Part shown: piece after piece, positions 1 through 10,660 of the stretch
Layout of the letters: each line of letters begins with the position of its first letter
Position numbering within the stretch: position 1 is the stretch's first letter
Assembly (NCBI GenBank): GCA_934183145.1
Contig: CAKPSA010000003.1
Location: 1 to 40,408 of the forward strand
Source of the DNA: an uncultured Veillonella sp.
GTDB taxonomy: Bacteria; Bacillota; Negativicutes; Veillonellales; Veillonellaceae
Direction of reading: 5' to 3'
Length of the DNA stretch: 40,408 nucleotides
Program-made: the position numbers and the translations under genes
The notes under the pieces: generated by a model
Database searches by the model: none
The model's input: only the letters and a program-made list of their open reading frames with translations
What the model was told of the DNA's origin: nothing

Positions 1-185
1 ACAATCCTGTAAAAGCACAGCCTAAAAAAGAGGCTGCTAAGGACGAAAAAGCAGACAAAAAAGACGATAAAGACAAGAAAAAAGATGAAGCAGTAAAAGA
101 TGACAGTGGCTCTTCTAAGGAAGAAGTGAGTGAACCAAAATCTAATTCATCTAAAAGTAAAAAGTCTAGTAAAAAGGATCACTAA
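1..185 (+). CDS. C-terminal tail of a Lys/Asp/Ser-rich protein (partial)
   Basis: An open frame enters from the left edge (first full codon at 3) and ends in TAA at 183-185, giving about 60 residues. The tail is extremely rich in Lys, Asp, Glu and Ser (for example KKDDKDKKKDE and SKSKKSSKKDH), so it is a charged, probably disordered C-terminus. No domain is visible and the family cannot be named from this piece. It is followed 15 bp later by a good plus-strand terminator, which supports the frame and strand. It converges with the minus-strand mutS2 operon. Confidence 0.7.
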   Translation, partial: NPVKAQPKKEAAKDEKADKKDDKDKKKDEAVKDDSGSSKEEVSEPKSNSSKSKKSSKKDH

Positions 186-200
186 ATATAGTAATCTGCA

Positions 201-235
201 AAAGGAGTAGAACATTATGTTCTACTCCTTTTTTG
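201..235 (+). terminator. Rho-independent terminator of the left-edge gene
   Basis: A 13-bp perfect stem (AAAGGAGTAGAAC at 201-213 with GTTCTACTCCTTT at 219-231) closes a 5-nt loop and is followed by more T residues on the plus strand. It lies just past the stop of the partial plus-strand gene. The minus-strand U-tract is shorter, so back-up termination in that direction is possible but weaker. Confidence 0.85.
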
Positions 236-240
236 CATGG

Positions 241-276
241 AAAAAGGTAGTAAGCTCAAAGAACTTACTACCTTTT
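241..276 (-). terminator. Terminator of the mutS2 operon
   Basis: A 13-bp perfect stem (242-254 with 264-276, core GGTAGTAAG/CTTACTACC) closes a 9-nt loop. On the minus strand the 3' arm runs into TTTTT. It sits 66 bp past the mutS2 stop and back-to-back with the plus-strand terminator, as expected between convergent units. Confidence 0.75.
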
Positions 277-341
277 CTACTTCTATCTATTTAGATGCAT
301 ATATATTCCATGGTCAATTTCATATAAGATAGATACTAGCT

Positions 342-2720
342 TTACTTCAGAACTACATTCGTAGCCCCTGCACCACCTTCATCATAACCAGCCGTTTCAA
401 AATGTGCTACATGCGGTAAGGTACGTAAATATTGATGTACACCTTCTCGTAATGCACCAGTACCTTTACCATGGATAATACGTACTTGGTTAACACCACC
501 AAGCAAAGCTTGGTCAATAAATCTACCAACAGAAACTGTCGCTTCATCTACGGTTTGACCAAGGATATTGATTTCTGTACGAACCTCTTTTTGGCGTTGT
601 ACAGCAGAACCACCCATGCGTTTTCGCGTCTTAGGCATAGCGGCCTTTTGTTCACGTGCCAGCTTGTTACCTTCTTCACGTGTAGTAGATTGTAATTCGC
701 TAACCTTAACGGTAGCTGTTAATCCATTGATATCTACATTTACCCGATTGCCATTGATAGATAATACAGTACCTAAAGAACGCAAGGACGTAACATATAC
801 TGCTTGGCCTACTTTAATGGCGTCTGCCGTCAAGGACTTACGATCATCATCTACTGGGGCTTCCGGTACATGTACATTAGAGATGCCCTTACGTGCAGCA
901 TTAATAGCAGATTGACGCTTATCCTTATTCGTTTCGGAGAATTGCGATTTCAATTGCTTGATAATCGCTTCCCCTTCGACGCGTAAACTACGTTTCATAG
1001 CTTCTGCATCTGCTTGAGCCTTGGCTAAGATTTGTTTACGTTTTTCATTAAACTGTTTCTTTTCCTTCTCTAATTGGCCGCGCATGCGACGTGTTTCGTC
1101 CAGCTCTTTCTTTAATGCTCTTTCACGTTCAGATGCTTTACGAAGCTGTTCATTCAAATCTGAAAGAACTTCTTCCATTTCATCGCTACCAAATTGAGAT
1201 TTATACTCTGCAGCACGTGTTACGATGTCTTTTGGTAAGCCTAAACGAGCCGCAATACTCAACGCATGGCTACTACCAGCTACACCGATATGAAGTCGAT
1301 ACGTAGGCTTTAATGTACGCTCATCAAACTCAACGTGGCCATTTTCAATTCCTTCTGTATGGTACGCATAATTTTTAAGCTCATTATAATGGGTACTTAC
1401 CATCATAAGGGCGCCTTTTTTACGGAAGAACTCAAGGATAGATACAGCAAGTGCACTACCTTCTTCTGGATCAGTACCAGATCCAAGCTCATCTAATAAT
1501 ACCAAGTCATTTGGGCCACAATGTTTGATGATGGAAATAACTTGTGTCATATGAGCGGAAAACGTACTAAGGCTGGCTTCAATACTTTGTTCATCCCCAA
1601 TATCAGCAAAGATATTATGGAATATAGGCAACATAGAGCCGTGATCAGCAGGAATAAATAAACCACATTGGTTCATTAAACTCAATAATCCCAAGGTTTT
1701 AAGGGATACTGTTTTACCACCTGTATTAGAACCAGTGATTAATAAAATACGATACGATGTACCTAACTGAATATTCGTAGGCACTACTACATTTGGTGGA
1801 ATTAATGGATGACGAGCTCTCATGAGATTAACTGTTCTATCAGTACTCAAGATTGCTGGTATACCCTTATAGGAAATAGCAAGGCTCGCCTTACCATATA
1901 CAAATTCGATGTGTGATACCTTTTCACAGGCATCCATCAAATCATTACTATGTTGTTTTACAAGGCCTGATAATTCGCGGTAAATACGCAATACCTCTTG
2001 CTCTTCACCAATTAATGCCTCTTGTAATTCATTATTTAGATTCACCAAGCGCATCGGTTCAATATATAAAGTTTGCCCCGTTGCAGAACGGTCGTGAATA
2101 AGACCATCAAAGTATTGGCGATACTCCTGTTTTACAGGGATTACGTAGCGATTATTGCGCTGCGTAATGATTGCTTCTTGGAAATACTTTTGATTATCTT
2201 TGTCGTGCAAGATAGCTTGAATATCATTTTTAATCTTTTCACGAGTTTTAATAATCGTATTTCTAAGGCTCGCCAATTTAGGAGATGCTGTATCAAGCAA
2301 TTCCCCTTTTTCATCAAAAACGCGTTTAAAACGGTTTTCTATGCGATCTGTATTCGGCATATCCTGTACCCATAGGGATAGCAATGGATATTCCATATAT
2401 TTTGTTCTAAAGAACTTTGTCATCCGCTTATAAGCACCAATGGTCAAGTAGATATCCCACAATGCTTCACGAGTAAGGACAAAGTCTTTACGACTCTTTT
2501 TACAGGATTCGCGAATATCTCGCGTACCTCCTAACGGCTGTTCTACCTCAGTTTGTAAAGAACGCATAGCTTCTGCTGTTTCATCAAGGTTCTCTTGAAT
2601 TGCTTTAGCATCCGTCATTGGTTCAATATGCATAGCTAATTCTTTAGCAATAGTAGAACTACAGTGTTGTTTTAATTGTTCTTTTATATGGTGAAAGTCT
2701 AATACATCTTCGTTAAACAA
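342..2720 (-). CDS. mutS2: Endonuclease MutS2 (Smr-domain MutS homologue)
   Basis: MutS2 is a DNA- and ribosome-associated ATPase implicated in limiting recombination and, in Bacillus, in acting on collided ribosomes. The frame encodes 792 aa, the usual family length. Visible parts are the N-terminal LDFHHIKEQL, a MutS ATPase core with Walker A GSNTGGKT and Walker B LLDELGSGTDPEEG, a long charged coiled coil after the ATPase, and a C-terminal Smr domain with HGKGTGALREG. I chose the TTG at 2720 because AAGAGG precedes it by 7 nt; an upstream ATG at 2792 would add 24 residues that overlap the previous gene and has no comparable site. It is the last gene of its run, 13 bp after the U32 gene. 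The LDLR motif of some Smr nucleases reads INILGQ here. Confidence 0.95.
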   Translation of the reverse strand: MFNEDVLDFHHIKEQLKQHCSSTIAKELAMHIEPMTDAKAIQENLDETAEAMRSLQTEVEQPLGGTRDIRESCKKSRKDFVLTREALWDIYLTIGAYKRMTKFFRTKYMEYPLLSLWVQDMPNTDRIENRFKRVFDEKGELLDTASPKLASLRNTIIKTREKIKNDIQAILHDKDNQKYFQEAIITQRNNRYVIPVKQEYRQYFDGLIHDRSATGQTLYIEPMRLVNLNNELQEALIGEEQEVLRIYRELSGLVKQHSNDLMDACEKVSHIEFVYGKASLAISYKGIPAILSTDRTVNLMRARHPLIPPNVVVPTNIQLGTSYRILLITGSNTGGKTVSLKTLGLLSLMNQCGLFIPADHGSMLPIFHNIFADIGDEQSIEASLSTFSAHMTQVISIIKHCGPNDLVLLDELGSGTDPEEGSALAVSILEFFRKKGALMMVSTHYNELKNYAYHTEGIENGHVEFDERTLKPTYRLHIGVAGSSHALSIAARLGLPKDIVTRAAEYKSQFGSDEMEEVLSDLNEQLRKASERERALKKELDETRRMRGQLEKEKKQFNEKRKQILAKAQADAEAMKRSLRVEGEAIIKQLKSQFSETNKDKRQSAINAARKGISNVHVPEAPVDDDRKSLTADAIKVGQAVYVTSLRSLGTVLSINGNRVNVDINGLTATVKVSELQSTTREEGNKLAREQKAAMPKTRKRMGGSAVQRQKEVRTEINILGQTVDEATVSVGRFIDQALLGGVNQVRIIHGKGTGALREGVHQYLRTLPHVAHFETAGYDEGGAGATNVVLK

Positions 2721-2733
2721 TGTACTACCTCTT

Positions 2734-5157
2734 TTATAAAATACCTCTAAAATAGTGGCCCCTTGTAATAGGTGTATCATCTTTACCTGCACTCTTAGGC
2801 GGAGCCTCTTTTATTCCATTTTGAATGGATACATAATCTGCTACGATAGTACGCAAACGATGTGGATCCATATGTCGACCATCGATGCGCAAAATATGTA
2901 GCCCTTTTCGATGTAACTCTGGCACGTAAGCACGCATATCCATTTCATGACTGTTCATAATATGCATGCGGCAATACGGATCTGTACGAAGTGGGAATAC
3001 TTCCCCTTTACGGTCCTTCAATGCATAGTCCTCTGTTACACATGGCATAGGACAGTTTTCCTTTTTACCAGTGCCCACAAAGCTTGCGATGGCACAGTAT
3101 TCAGAAATCATCATTTCTGTGTAACCATGTACCATGATTTCTAATGGCAATTTAGTAGATTTTTGCAGATTAACTAGTTGTGCCAATGTTAACTCTAAGG
3201 ATGGCGCTATGCTACTCATATTAAAGTCTTGCCATACTTGTAATGCAGAGCCATTAAATATATTAAGACCTGTATCAGCCTCAATAGCACCTGTATACCC
3301 TAAATCACGGAGCCATAATAACGCTTGTGGCACGTGAATAGATATGCTATCTGGTTTAGCCTCAACTATAGCCCTAAGAGTATTCATATACGCTTCAACT
3401 TCATCGTCTTTCACGACGCGAGGCGTAGCAGATACGCAAAGCACATTATTGTCTTTGCAAAGCTTAGCTACCTTTTCATAAATATTAAGTTCATAAGGCT
3501 TGCGTTGTAAACGGTCACCACCGAAGATAATCTTCTTAGCGCCCCCTTCAATAGCAGCTTTCACAGAATCTAATTCATCAACGCGAGCGCTCACTATAGG
3601 CTCAGAATATTCAATCTTATCCTTAGCAACCATAGATGTCATATCTTGTGGTTCTACGGCAAGTTCTGCCCAAGCAGTTTCATGGTCTGTAATTAACAGA
3701 GTTTCTAAAGCGTCCACTGCATCGCGACGCAATGCATTCAAAACACTAGCGGGCCACATATAGGGCCCTTCAGGAATAGACATTGAAGCTAGAGTAAACA
3801 ATGTATTCCCCAATCGGCCAACTTGGTCTGTAACCTTCTCTAATGTAGTCGGTTTATTATTAGCATAAACTGGTTCAAACTCATTAGATACTGTCACAGT
3901 GCGACCGTCGTTTAATACAAAGGTAAGATCTGTACAAGGCTGTTCTCGGTCTGTATTAATAGATAGATACCCATGTACCTCTAATTTAGCACTAAAGTCT
4001 TGTAAGCCCCGTTGCTTTTGAGATTTTGGCGTAGATGCCAAGAACACTTGTCCTGCTGCAAAGCCTTCATCAGGTTTACCTACAAAATGTTTTTCATCCA
4101 CTAGAGACCAGTTCTGATCGATTTGATAGTACGTAATACTACCAGAAGCTTGCATGACCTTTAAGAGGGATCCTTTTTCAATCGGTTCTGTTAAGAATAA
4201 ATGAACTTGACCTTTTTTGACCTCTGCTTTACCAATTAATTTCCCTTGATTATTTGGGGCAACCACAGTCATCATAGATTTTCCAACATGGTCAGTTAAA
4301 TAATCTGTAGAGAACCCACGATTAAAGCCAGAAGCCAATGCATCGGCATCAGAAGAGTCTATATGAGCTGTATCTAAAATATGCCGATAAGTGCCAATAA
4401 CTTGACGCACATAAGAAACCTTTTTCATACGTCCTTCTACCTTAAAGGACGTAACTCCAGCCGCCACAAGTTCATTCATATGTTCACTATAGTTAAGATC
4501 CTTTGGACTCAATAGATAGGCTTCGTGTTTTGGCAATAAGCTAGTGCCTGATGAATCCAATAGCTCATAAGGCAAGCGGCAAGGTTGTGCACAAGCACCA
4601 CGGTTGCCACTACGACCACCGATGAAAGAACTCATTAAGCATTGACCAGAATAACATACGCACAACGCACCGTGTACGAAGACTTCGATTTCAGCTGTAC
4701 AATTTTTACAAATATGTTCAATTTCTGCAAGGCTTAATTCACGGGCTAATACAACACGGGTAAAGCCGAGGCTTTCATAAAAATGCACAGCATCTAGCGT
4801 AGCAGCCGTCATTTGCGTACTGCCATGTAAGTGCAATTTAGGAGCCACACGTTGCGCGAGTTTAGCAACCGCTAAATCTTGAACGATGATAGCATCCACA
4901 CCAATGCGTTCTAAGTCCTTTAAATACGACGCGAGAGCCATTAATTCGGAATCACCTATGAGGATATTTACGGTTACATATACGGACACATCTAGAATGT
5001 GGGCCAAACGAATAGCCTCCGCCAATTCTTCAATGCCAAAGTTTGCTGCATGAGTACGGGCATTAAAGCCTTTACCACCAAGATAAATGGCATCAGCCCC
5101 AGATTCTAAAGCGGCTATAAAGTTTTCCATCGTACCGGCAGGAGCCAATAATTCCAT
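2734..5157 (-). CDS. Long U32-family protein (peptidase U32 / RlhA-like)
   Basis: The 807-aa protein belongs to the U32 'peptidase' family. Characterised members of this clade, such as E. coli RlhA, take part in 23S rRNA cytidine hydroxylation rather than proteolysis; that role is inferred here. The N-terminal TIM-barrel-like part begins MELLAPAGTMENF, and the U32 signature follows as a cysteine cluster at about residues 166-193 (CVCYSGQC, then CAQPC). A middle DUF3656-like region and a second barrel-like part with another cysteine group near the C-terminus (ENCPMPC ... YCRMHIMNS) make up the long form common in Firmicutes. The ATG at 5157 has AAAGGA 6 nt upstream; the TTG two codons earlier abuts that site and is unlikely. 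The cysteines suggest an Fe-S cluster. Confidence 0.88.
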   Translation of the reverse strand: MELLAPAGTMENFIAALESGADAIYLGGKGFNARTHAANFGIEELAEAIRLAHILDVSVYVTVNILIGDSELMALASYLKDLERIGVDAIIVQDLAVAKLAQRVAPKLHLHGSTQMTAATLDAVHFYESLGFTRVVLARELSLAEIEHICKNCTAEIEVFVHGALCVCYSGQCLMSSFIGGRSGNRGACAQPCRLPYELLDSSGTSLLPKHEAYLLSPKDLNYSEHMNELVAAGVTSFKVEGRMKKVSYVRQVIGTYRHILDTAHIDSSDADALASGFNRGFSTDYLTDHVGKSMMTVVAPNNQGKLIGKAEVKKGQVHLFLTEPIEKGSLLKVMQASGSITYYQIDQNWSLVDEKHFVGKPDEGFAAGQVFLASTPKSQKQRGLQDFSAKLEVHGYLSINTDREQPCTDLTFVLNDGRTVTVSNEFEPVYANNKPTTLEKVTDQVGRLGNTLFTLASMSIPEGPYMWPASVLNALRRDAVDALETLLITDHETAWAELAVEPQDMTSMVAKDKIEYSEPIVSARVDELDSVKAAIEGGAKKIIFGGDRLQRKPYELNIYEKVAKLCKDNNVLCVSATPRVVKDDEVEAYMNTLRAIVEAKPDSISIHVPQALLWLRDLGYTGAIEADTGLNIFNGSALQVWQDFNMSSIAPSLELTLAQLVNLQKSTKLPLEIMVHGYTEMMISEYCAIASFVGTGKKENCPMPCVTEDYALKDRKGEVFPLRTDPYCRMHIMNSHEMDMRAYVPELHRKGLHILRIDGRHMDPHRLRTIVADYVSIQNGIKEAPPKSAGKDDTPITRGHYFRGIL

Positions 5158-5200
5158 GGACAATCCTTTCTACCTAACTAAAGGTATAACTATAGTACTA

Positions 5201-5228
5201 AAAGGGTTTACCATACGGTAAACCCTTT
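5201..5228 (-). terminator. Hairpin between pheT and the U32 gene
   Basis: A 12-bp perfect stem (AAAGGGTTTACC with GGTAAACCCTTT) and 4-nt loop sits between the pheT stop and the U32 start. On the minus strand only about four U residues follow, so it may be a partial terminator or attenuator that lowers downstream expression, or an RNA-processing/stability element. Confidence 0.5.
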
Positions 5229-5245
5229 CAATATACTGCTTAAAA

Positions 5246-7690
5246 TTAACGTAATCTGCAGTTAATTTCTGCTAATGCATCAATAATAGCTTGTATATTA
5301 CCATCAATATCCTCATCATTCAACGTACCTTCCATAGAACGGAATTGTAAGTTGTATGCAAGGCTGCGGTAACCAGCTTCAATATGTTCACCTTCGTAAA
5401 CGTCAAAGATAGATGCATTTTCTAAATATTCTCCACCATGCTCTTTGATGATAGATAAAATTTCGCCACTAGATACGGACACAGGTGCTACGATAGCAAG
5501 GTCACGGCTAGTACCTGGGAATTTACTAAAGGATGTATAACGGAATGCTGGAATCGTTAAGGATAATACTGCTTCCAAATCAATTTCAAACATATATACT
5601 TTACCTGGTAAATCAAAGTTTTTGCTCACTTGTGGGTGTAATTCACCATATTGAGCAATCATTTTACCATCAACAACGTATTGAGCACTTACACCTGGGT
5701 GGAAGTATGGCTCAGTGCCGCGATTAATTTCATAGCTTGTAACGCCTAGTTCAGATAACAACGCATCTACAATTCCTTTTACATCATAGAAATCTGTAGT
5801 GCGCTCTGGTTGATTCCAGCCAGCTTGGTTTGCCTTGCCCATCAAGATACCACAAGCCATAGGGCGTTCATGAGGTACTTCTGTTAAAGGTAACGCTTTT
5901 GGTTCATATACATTTGCTGTTTCAAATAACCAAAGATCCTTATTTTGTTGCGCAATATTGCGTTTAGCTGCTTCAATAACAGCTGGTACCAATGTAGTAC
6001 GCATATAAGGGAACTCTTCAGAAATAGGGTTCAAGATTGGAATGGCTGTATAACGGCTATCCCCTTCAGGAAGCATCATGTTAGTAAGGCCATCTTTATG
6101 CATGAAGCTAAATGTAATGATTTGAGTCATACCCAATTTAGCCAATGCATGTGTAACCTCTTTAGTAAGAGCTTTCTTAGGTGTCATACCACCAGAGGAT
6201 AATACGGCTACAGGGATTGTAGGCGCAATATTATCGTAGTTATAGATACGAGCCACTTCTTCGGCGATATCAGGCATTACTGTTACATCGCCACGCCACG
6301 TTGGAACGAGGGCAGATAATTTGTCGCCCTCGTCAGTTACAACGAATTCAAGGGCAGTCAAAATACGAACCATTTCGTCTTTTTCAATATTTGTACCCAA
6401 GTAATCGTTGATTTGTTCTGCTGTGAAAGTAACTGTATGTTGTTCTACAGGATTTTTATATACATCGATAACGCCTACATCAACTTTACAAGTAGGGCAG
6501 ATTTGTTGTAATAATTGAGCTGCTCTGTCGATAGCATAAGCTGTGTATTTATGATTTACACCACGTTCAAAACGACCAGATGCTTCAGAACGCATACCAA
6601 GAGCTTTAGCTGTACGTCGAATTGATGGACCGTTAAATACGGCAGCTTCGAAGAGAACTGTAGTCGTTTCATTTGTCACTTCGCTATCAAAGCCACCCAT
6701 GATACCTGCTACGCCTACTGGACGTTCTGCATCAGCAATGATAAGCATGGAGTCATTCAATTCTCGTTCAGAACCATCAAGTGTAACAAGCACTTCACCA
6801 TTTTTAGCGCGTCTTGCCACCAATTGATGACCTTTTACATGGTCATAGTCGTATGCATGCATAGGTTGACCAAGTTCTAACATAACGTAGTTTGTAACGT
6901 CTACTACATTATTGATAGGACGGATCCCACTGTTGCGCAAACGGTTTTGCATCCACAATGGAGATGGCTCAACCTTAACATCAGTTACTACGCGAGCAGT
7001 AAAACGAGTACAAAGGTCATCCGCTTCGATGGATACAGATGCTTTGCCTTCAATGGATTCGCCAGTTTCATTAACCATGATAACAGGAAATAACGCTTTT
7101 TGGTTTGTCATAATACCGAATTCACGGGATAAACCAACCATGGAGAAGCAATCTGCTCGGTTAGCAGTCAATTCAAATTCATACACTGTATCATTTAAGC
7201 CCAACACGTCTTTTACATCAAGACCAATTGGTGTACCTTCAGGGAAGATATAAATACCTTGTGCTTCTTCTGGCAATACTAAATCACTGGAAATGCCAAA
7301 TTCTGCTACGGAGCAGAACATACCTTCAGAAACTACGCCGCGCAATTTACCTTTTTTAATCTCTGTGCCATCAGCTAGGCGAGATTTATGGTACGCTACA
7401 GGCACGATTTGACCTACCGCTACATTAGTAGCCGCTGTTACGATTTGTTTAGTAACAGGCTCACCTTCTTCAGTAAGGCATTCAACTTGGCATACTTGTA
7501 ATTTATCTGCATCTGGATGCTTTGTAATCTCAACGATTTTACCAGTATAAATTTTCTTAATGCCATTATCCATAGCAATGACATCTTCTACAGGAATACC
7601 AGCTTGTGTTAATTCATCGGCCAATTCTTGAGCAGGACGATTCATATCCACAGGCACGTATTCGTTCATCCACTGTAAACTTGCTTTCAT
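5246..7690 (-). CDS. pheT: Phenylalanine--tRNA ligase beta subunit
   Basis: This is the beta subunit of the cytoplasmic (alpha-beta)2 phenylalanyl-tRNA synthetase, which charges tRNA-Phe and carries the editing site. At 814 aa it is full length. The order fits the family: an N-terminal segment (MKASLQWMNEYVPVD), an EMAP-II/Arc1p-like tRNA-binding domain from about residue 40 to 155 (KIVEITKHPDADKLQVCQV), the B3/B4 editing region, a B5 domain, the catalytic-like core, and a C-terminal ferredoxin-fold anticodon-binding domain (FRYTSFSKFPGTSRDLAIV). The ATG is preceded by AGGAGG at ideal spacing. It lies 9 bp after pheS, so the two subunits are coupled. No T-box leader was found in front of the pair. 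Confidence 0.98.
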   Translation of the reverse strand: MKASLQWMNEYVPVDMNRPAQELADELTQAGIPVEDVIAMDNGIKKIYTGKIVEITKHPDADKLQVCQVECLTEEGEPVTKQIVTAATNVAVGQIVPVAYHKSRLADGTEIKKGKLRGVVSEGMFCSVAEFGISSDLVLPEEAQGIYIFPEGTPIGLDVKDVLGLNDTVYEFELTANRADCFSMVGLSREFGIMTNQKALFPVIMVNETGESIEGKASVSIEADDLCTRFTARVVTDVKVEPSPLWMQNRLRNSGIRPINNVVDVTNYVMLELGQPMHAYDYDHVKGHQLVARRAKNGEVLVTLDGSERELNDSMLIIADAERPVGVAGIMGGFDSEVTNETTTVLFEAAVFNGPSIRRTAKALGMRSEASGRFERGVNHKYTAYAIDRAAQLLQQICPTCKVDVGVIDVYKNPVEQHTVTFTAEQINDYLGTNIEKDEMVRILTALEFVVTDEGDKLSALVPTWRGDVTVMPDIAEEVARIYNYDNIAPTIPVAVLSSGGMTPKKALTKEVTHALAKLGMTQIITFSFMHKDGLTNMMLPEGDSRYTAIPILNPISEEFPYMRTTLVPAVIEAAKRNIAQQNKDLWLFETANVYEPKALPLTEVPHERPMACGILMGKANQAGWNQPERTTDFYDVKGIVDALLSELGVTSYEINRGTEPYFHPGVSAQYVVDGKMIAQYGELHPQVSKNFDLPGKVYMFEIDLEAVLSLTIPAFRYTSFSKFPGTSRDLAIVAPVSVSSGEILSIIKEHGGEYLENASIFDVYEGEHIEAGYRSLAYNLQFRSMEGTLNDEDIDGNIQAIIDALAEINCRLR

Positions 7691-7699
7691 GAGTTCCTC

Positions 7700-8734
<1,035 letters not shown>

Positions 8735-8758
8735 CTATATTTAAAAGTCTAACCTATA

Positions 8759-9223
8759 TTATACCAAATCAGGGTTGTCTTCTTCAATAAAACGCCATGG
8801 TAATTCAGGTAATGGCTTCTCTTCTAGCACAAAAAAAGTACCACGTGCTAAATGAACTAGTTCACCTAATTCATTATAGATACGTGCCGTAGCAACCATA
8901 GTTGTTTTACCACTATGCTCTACATTAGCTACACCACGCAATACCGTACCGCCTTTAACAGCTTTCACATAGTTACCATTAAGATCAATAGTGCTCACAG
9001 ATTTACCCAATGTAAAACAAGCCGTTCCCATCACACTATCTGCTAAGCCAATGCAAACAGCACCATGCAAGTCACCTCTAAAATTGCAGTACTCTGTTTC
9101 ATTAGTTTGCAAGGTCATTTCCGCATGACCTGGTTCAACAGCAGTAATTTCAGAATCTTTTACCCAAGAAAATGGATTCTGATCTCGTAATTCGTTGAAA
9201 TATTCTAACAATGTTGTAGCCAT
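8759..9223 (-). CDS. PaaI-family hotdog-fold thioesterase
   Basis: This 154-aa protein has the single hotdog fold of the PaaI/4HBT acyl-CoA thioesterases, which hydrolyse acyl- or aryl-CoA esters in the cytoplasm; the substrate cannot be told. The family pattern is visible: NFRGDLHGAVCIGLADSVMG (the G-x-x-HG-x3-x-L-D helix) followed by beta strands with GGTVLRGVANVEH and ARGTFFVL. The start was placed at the ATG at 9223, with GGAG 6 nt upstream. An ATG four codons earlier overlaps that ribosome site and is rejected. It is the first gene in the run leading to pheST, U32 and mutS2; whether it is functionally linked or merely co-transcribed is unknown. Confidence 0.85.
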   Translation of the reverse strand: MATTLLEYFNELRDQNPFSWVKDSEITAVEPGHAEMTLQTNETEYCNFRGDLHGAVCIGLADSVMGTACFTLGKSVSTIDLNGNYVKAVKGGTVLRGVANVEHSGKTTMVATARIYNELGELVHLARGTFFVLEEKPLPELPWRFIEEDNPDLV

Positions 9224-9252
9224 ATGGTTCTCCATTCTATATACACACCCAT

Positions 9253-9266
9253 AGATTAACCAATCT
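9253..9266. promoter_or_regulatory. Short inverted repeat in the thioesterase leader
   Basis: AGATT and AATCT flank a 4-nt centre, about 30 bp upstream of the thioesterase start. It could be a small operator or just an AT-rich chance palindrome. The surrounding 9224-9340 gap must also hold the promoter for the thioesterase-pheST run, but I could not identify convincing -35/-10 boxes. Confidence 0.25.
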
Positions 9267-9338
9267 AAATACTAAGTCTATTACAACACCTGTATGAAAA
9301 CCTCTCTAGTTATATATCAAGATTTCAATACAAACATA

Positions 9339-9386
9339 TAAAAATGGTGCGTTACATCATACATATTGTATCATGCAACGCACCAT
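9339..9386 (-). terminator. Terminator of the MacAB-like operon
   Basis: Arms ATGGTGCGTT (9344-9353) and AACGCACCAT (9377-9386) pair perfectly, and the stem can extend inwards with one mismatch. On the minus strand the 3' arm continues into TTTTTATATG. It lies about 60 bp past the stop of the MacB-like permease and isolates that operon from the thioesterase gene. Confidence 0.85.
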
Positions 9387-9448
9387 ATGCGAATAACTCT
9401 ATCTAATTATGTAGTGTGTTCTCAAGAAAACGCATCTACAACTATAGA

Positions 9449-10660
9449 TTATTCATAATGTAATGCATCAATTGGATTAAGTTTAGCTGCTTTACGAGCT
9501 GGATAAATACCAAAGATCAAACCTATTGCCATAGAGAAGGCAAAGGACATTACAATCGTTGGTATAGATATAACCGTACTCATACCCGAAGCCATGCCAA
9601 TCAGCTTAGATGAGCCTATGCCGAGTATAATCCCTATAATGCCCCCCATCAAACTGATAACAACAGCTTCGATAAGGAATTGTGTAACGATAACACTATA
9701 AGTAGCTCCCAGCGCTTTACGTACCCCAATCTCTCTTGTCCGTTCAGTTACGGATACGAGCATAATATTCATAATGCCAATACCACCAACAACGAGAGAA
9801 ATAGCAGCTACAGCACCAAGGAACAATGTTAATGTACCTGTTGTTTCCTCCATAGTTTCCATGATAGAGTTCATGTTTTGAATATTGAAATCATCAAGGT
9901 TTGTATCTTTAATACCATGTCGTACACGTAATAGGTTTTCAATATCAGATTGTAAACGATCGATACCGTTTTCATCCTTACCTACCACGTAGATCATCCG
10001 GAGATAATCAACACCTTCTACCCGTTCCATAGCTGTAGTATACGGAATAATTACCATATCATCCTGGTCATTACCCATAGCACCACTGCCCTTACTATTA
10101 AGAACACCAATGATACGGAATGGAATATTTTTGACACGAATTTCAGCACCTACTGGATCTTCATCACCAAATAGATTCTTAACAACTGTTTTACCTACAA
10201 CTGCAACGCGCTCACGATTCTGTACATTCTTTTCAGACAAGAATCGACCGGATTTCATAGACCAATTGTTTACATCTAAATAGTTATAGCTAACACCAGA
10301 TACTGAAGTAGTCCAGTTCTTATTTTGATAAATCACTACATACGAGCCATTGGTCATCGGGCTGGCCGCTTTCACACCATCCAATTTTGAAATAGCTTCG
10401 TAATCAGAAACCTTTAAAGACTTCATAGAGCCTGCAGAAGGTCGAACCCCCGGTGTGCGCGGTGCACCAGGCATAACCATCAATAGATTAGAACCTAGGC
10501 TAGAGATGGAGTTTTGGATATCTTGCTTTACACCATTACCAATAGATACTAAGGCAATTACGGCAGCTACACCGATAATAATGCCTAACATGGTCAAAAT
10601 AGAACGCATTTTATTAGCAATGAGGGATGCCCATGCCATCAAGAAACTCTCTTTATACAT
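9449..10660 (-). CDS. MacB/FtsX-type ABC exporter permease
   Basis: This 403-aa inner-membrane permease belongs to the MacB/YknZ group of type VII ABC transporters. It has one N-terminal membrane helix (about 20-40), a large extracytoplasmic core (about 45-270), and three C-terminal helices of the FtsX domain with the signature RTREIGVRKALGA. Unlike E. coli MacB, the ATPase is a separate protein, as in Bacillus YknXYZ. Its start overlaps the end of the ATPase gene by 8 nt and AGGAGG lies 6 nt upstream, so the two are translationally coupled. The substrate (peptide, lipid or drug) is not readable from sequence. Confidence 0.93.
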   Translation of the reverse strand: MYKESFLMAWASLIANKMRSILTMLGIIIGVAAVIALVSIGNGVKQDIQNSISSLGSNLLMVMPGAPRTPGVRPSAGSMKSLKVSDYEAISKLDGVKAASPMTNGSYVVIYQNKNWTTSVSGVSYNYLDVNNWSMKSGRFLSEKNVQNRERVAVVGKTVVKNLFGDEDPVGAEIRVKNIPFRIIGVLNSKGSGAMGNDQDDMVIIPYTTAMERVEGVDYLRMIYVVGKDENGIDRLQSDIENLLRVRHGIKDTNLDDFNIQNMNSIMETMEETTGTLTLFLGAVAAISLVVGGIGIMNIMLVSVTERTREIGVRKALGATYSVIVTQFLIEAVVISLMGGIIGIILGIGSSKLIGMASGMSTVISIPTIVMSFAFSMAIGLIFGIYPARKAAKLNPIDALHYE

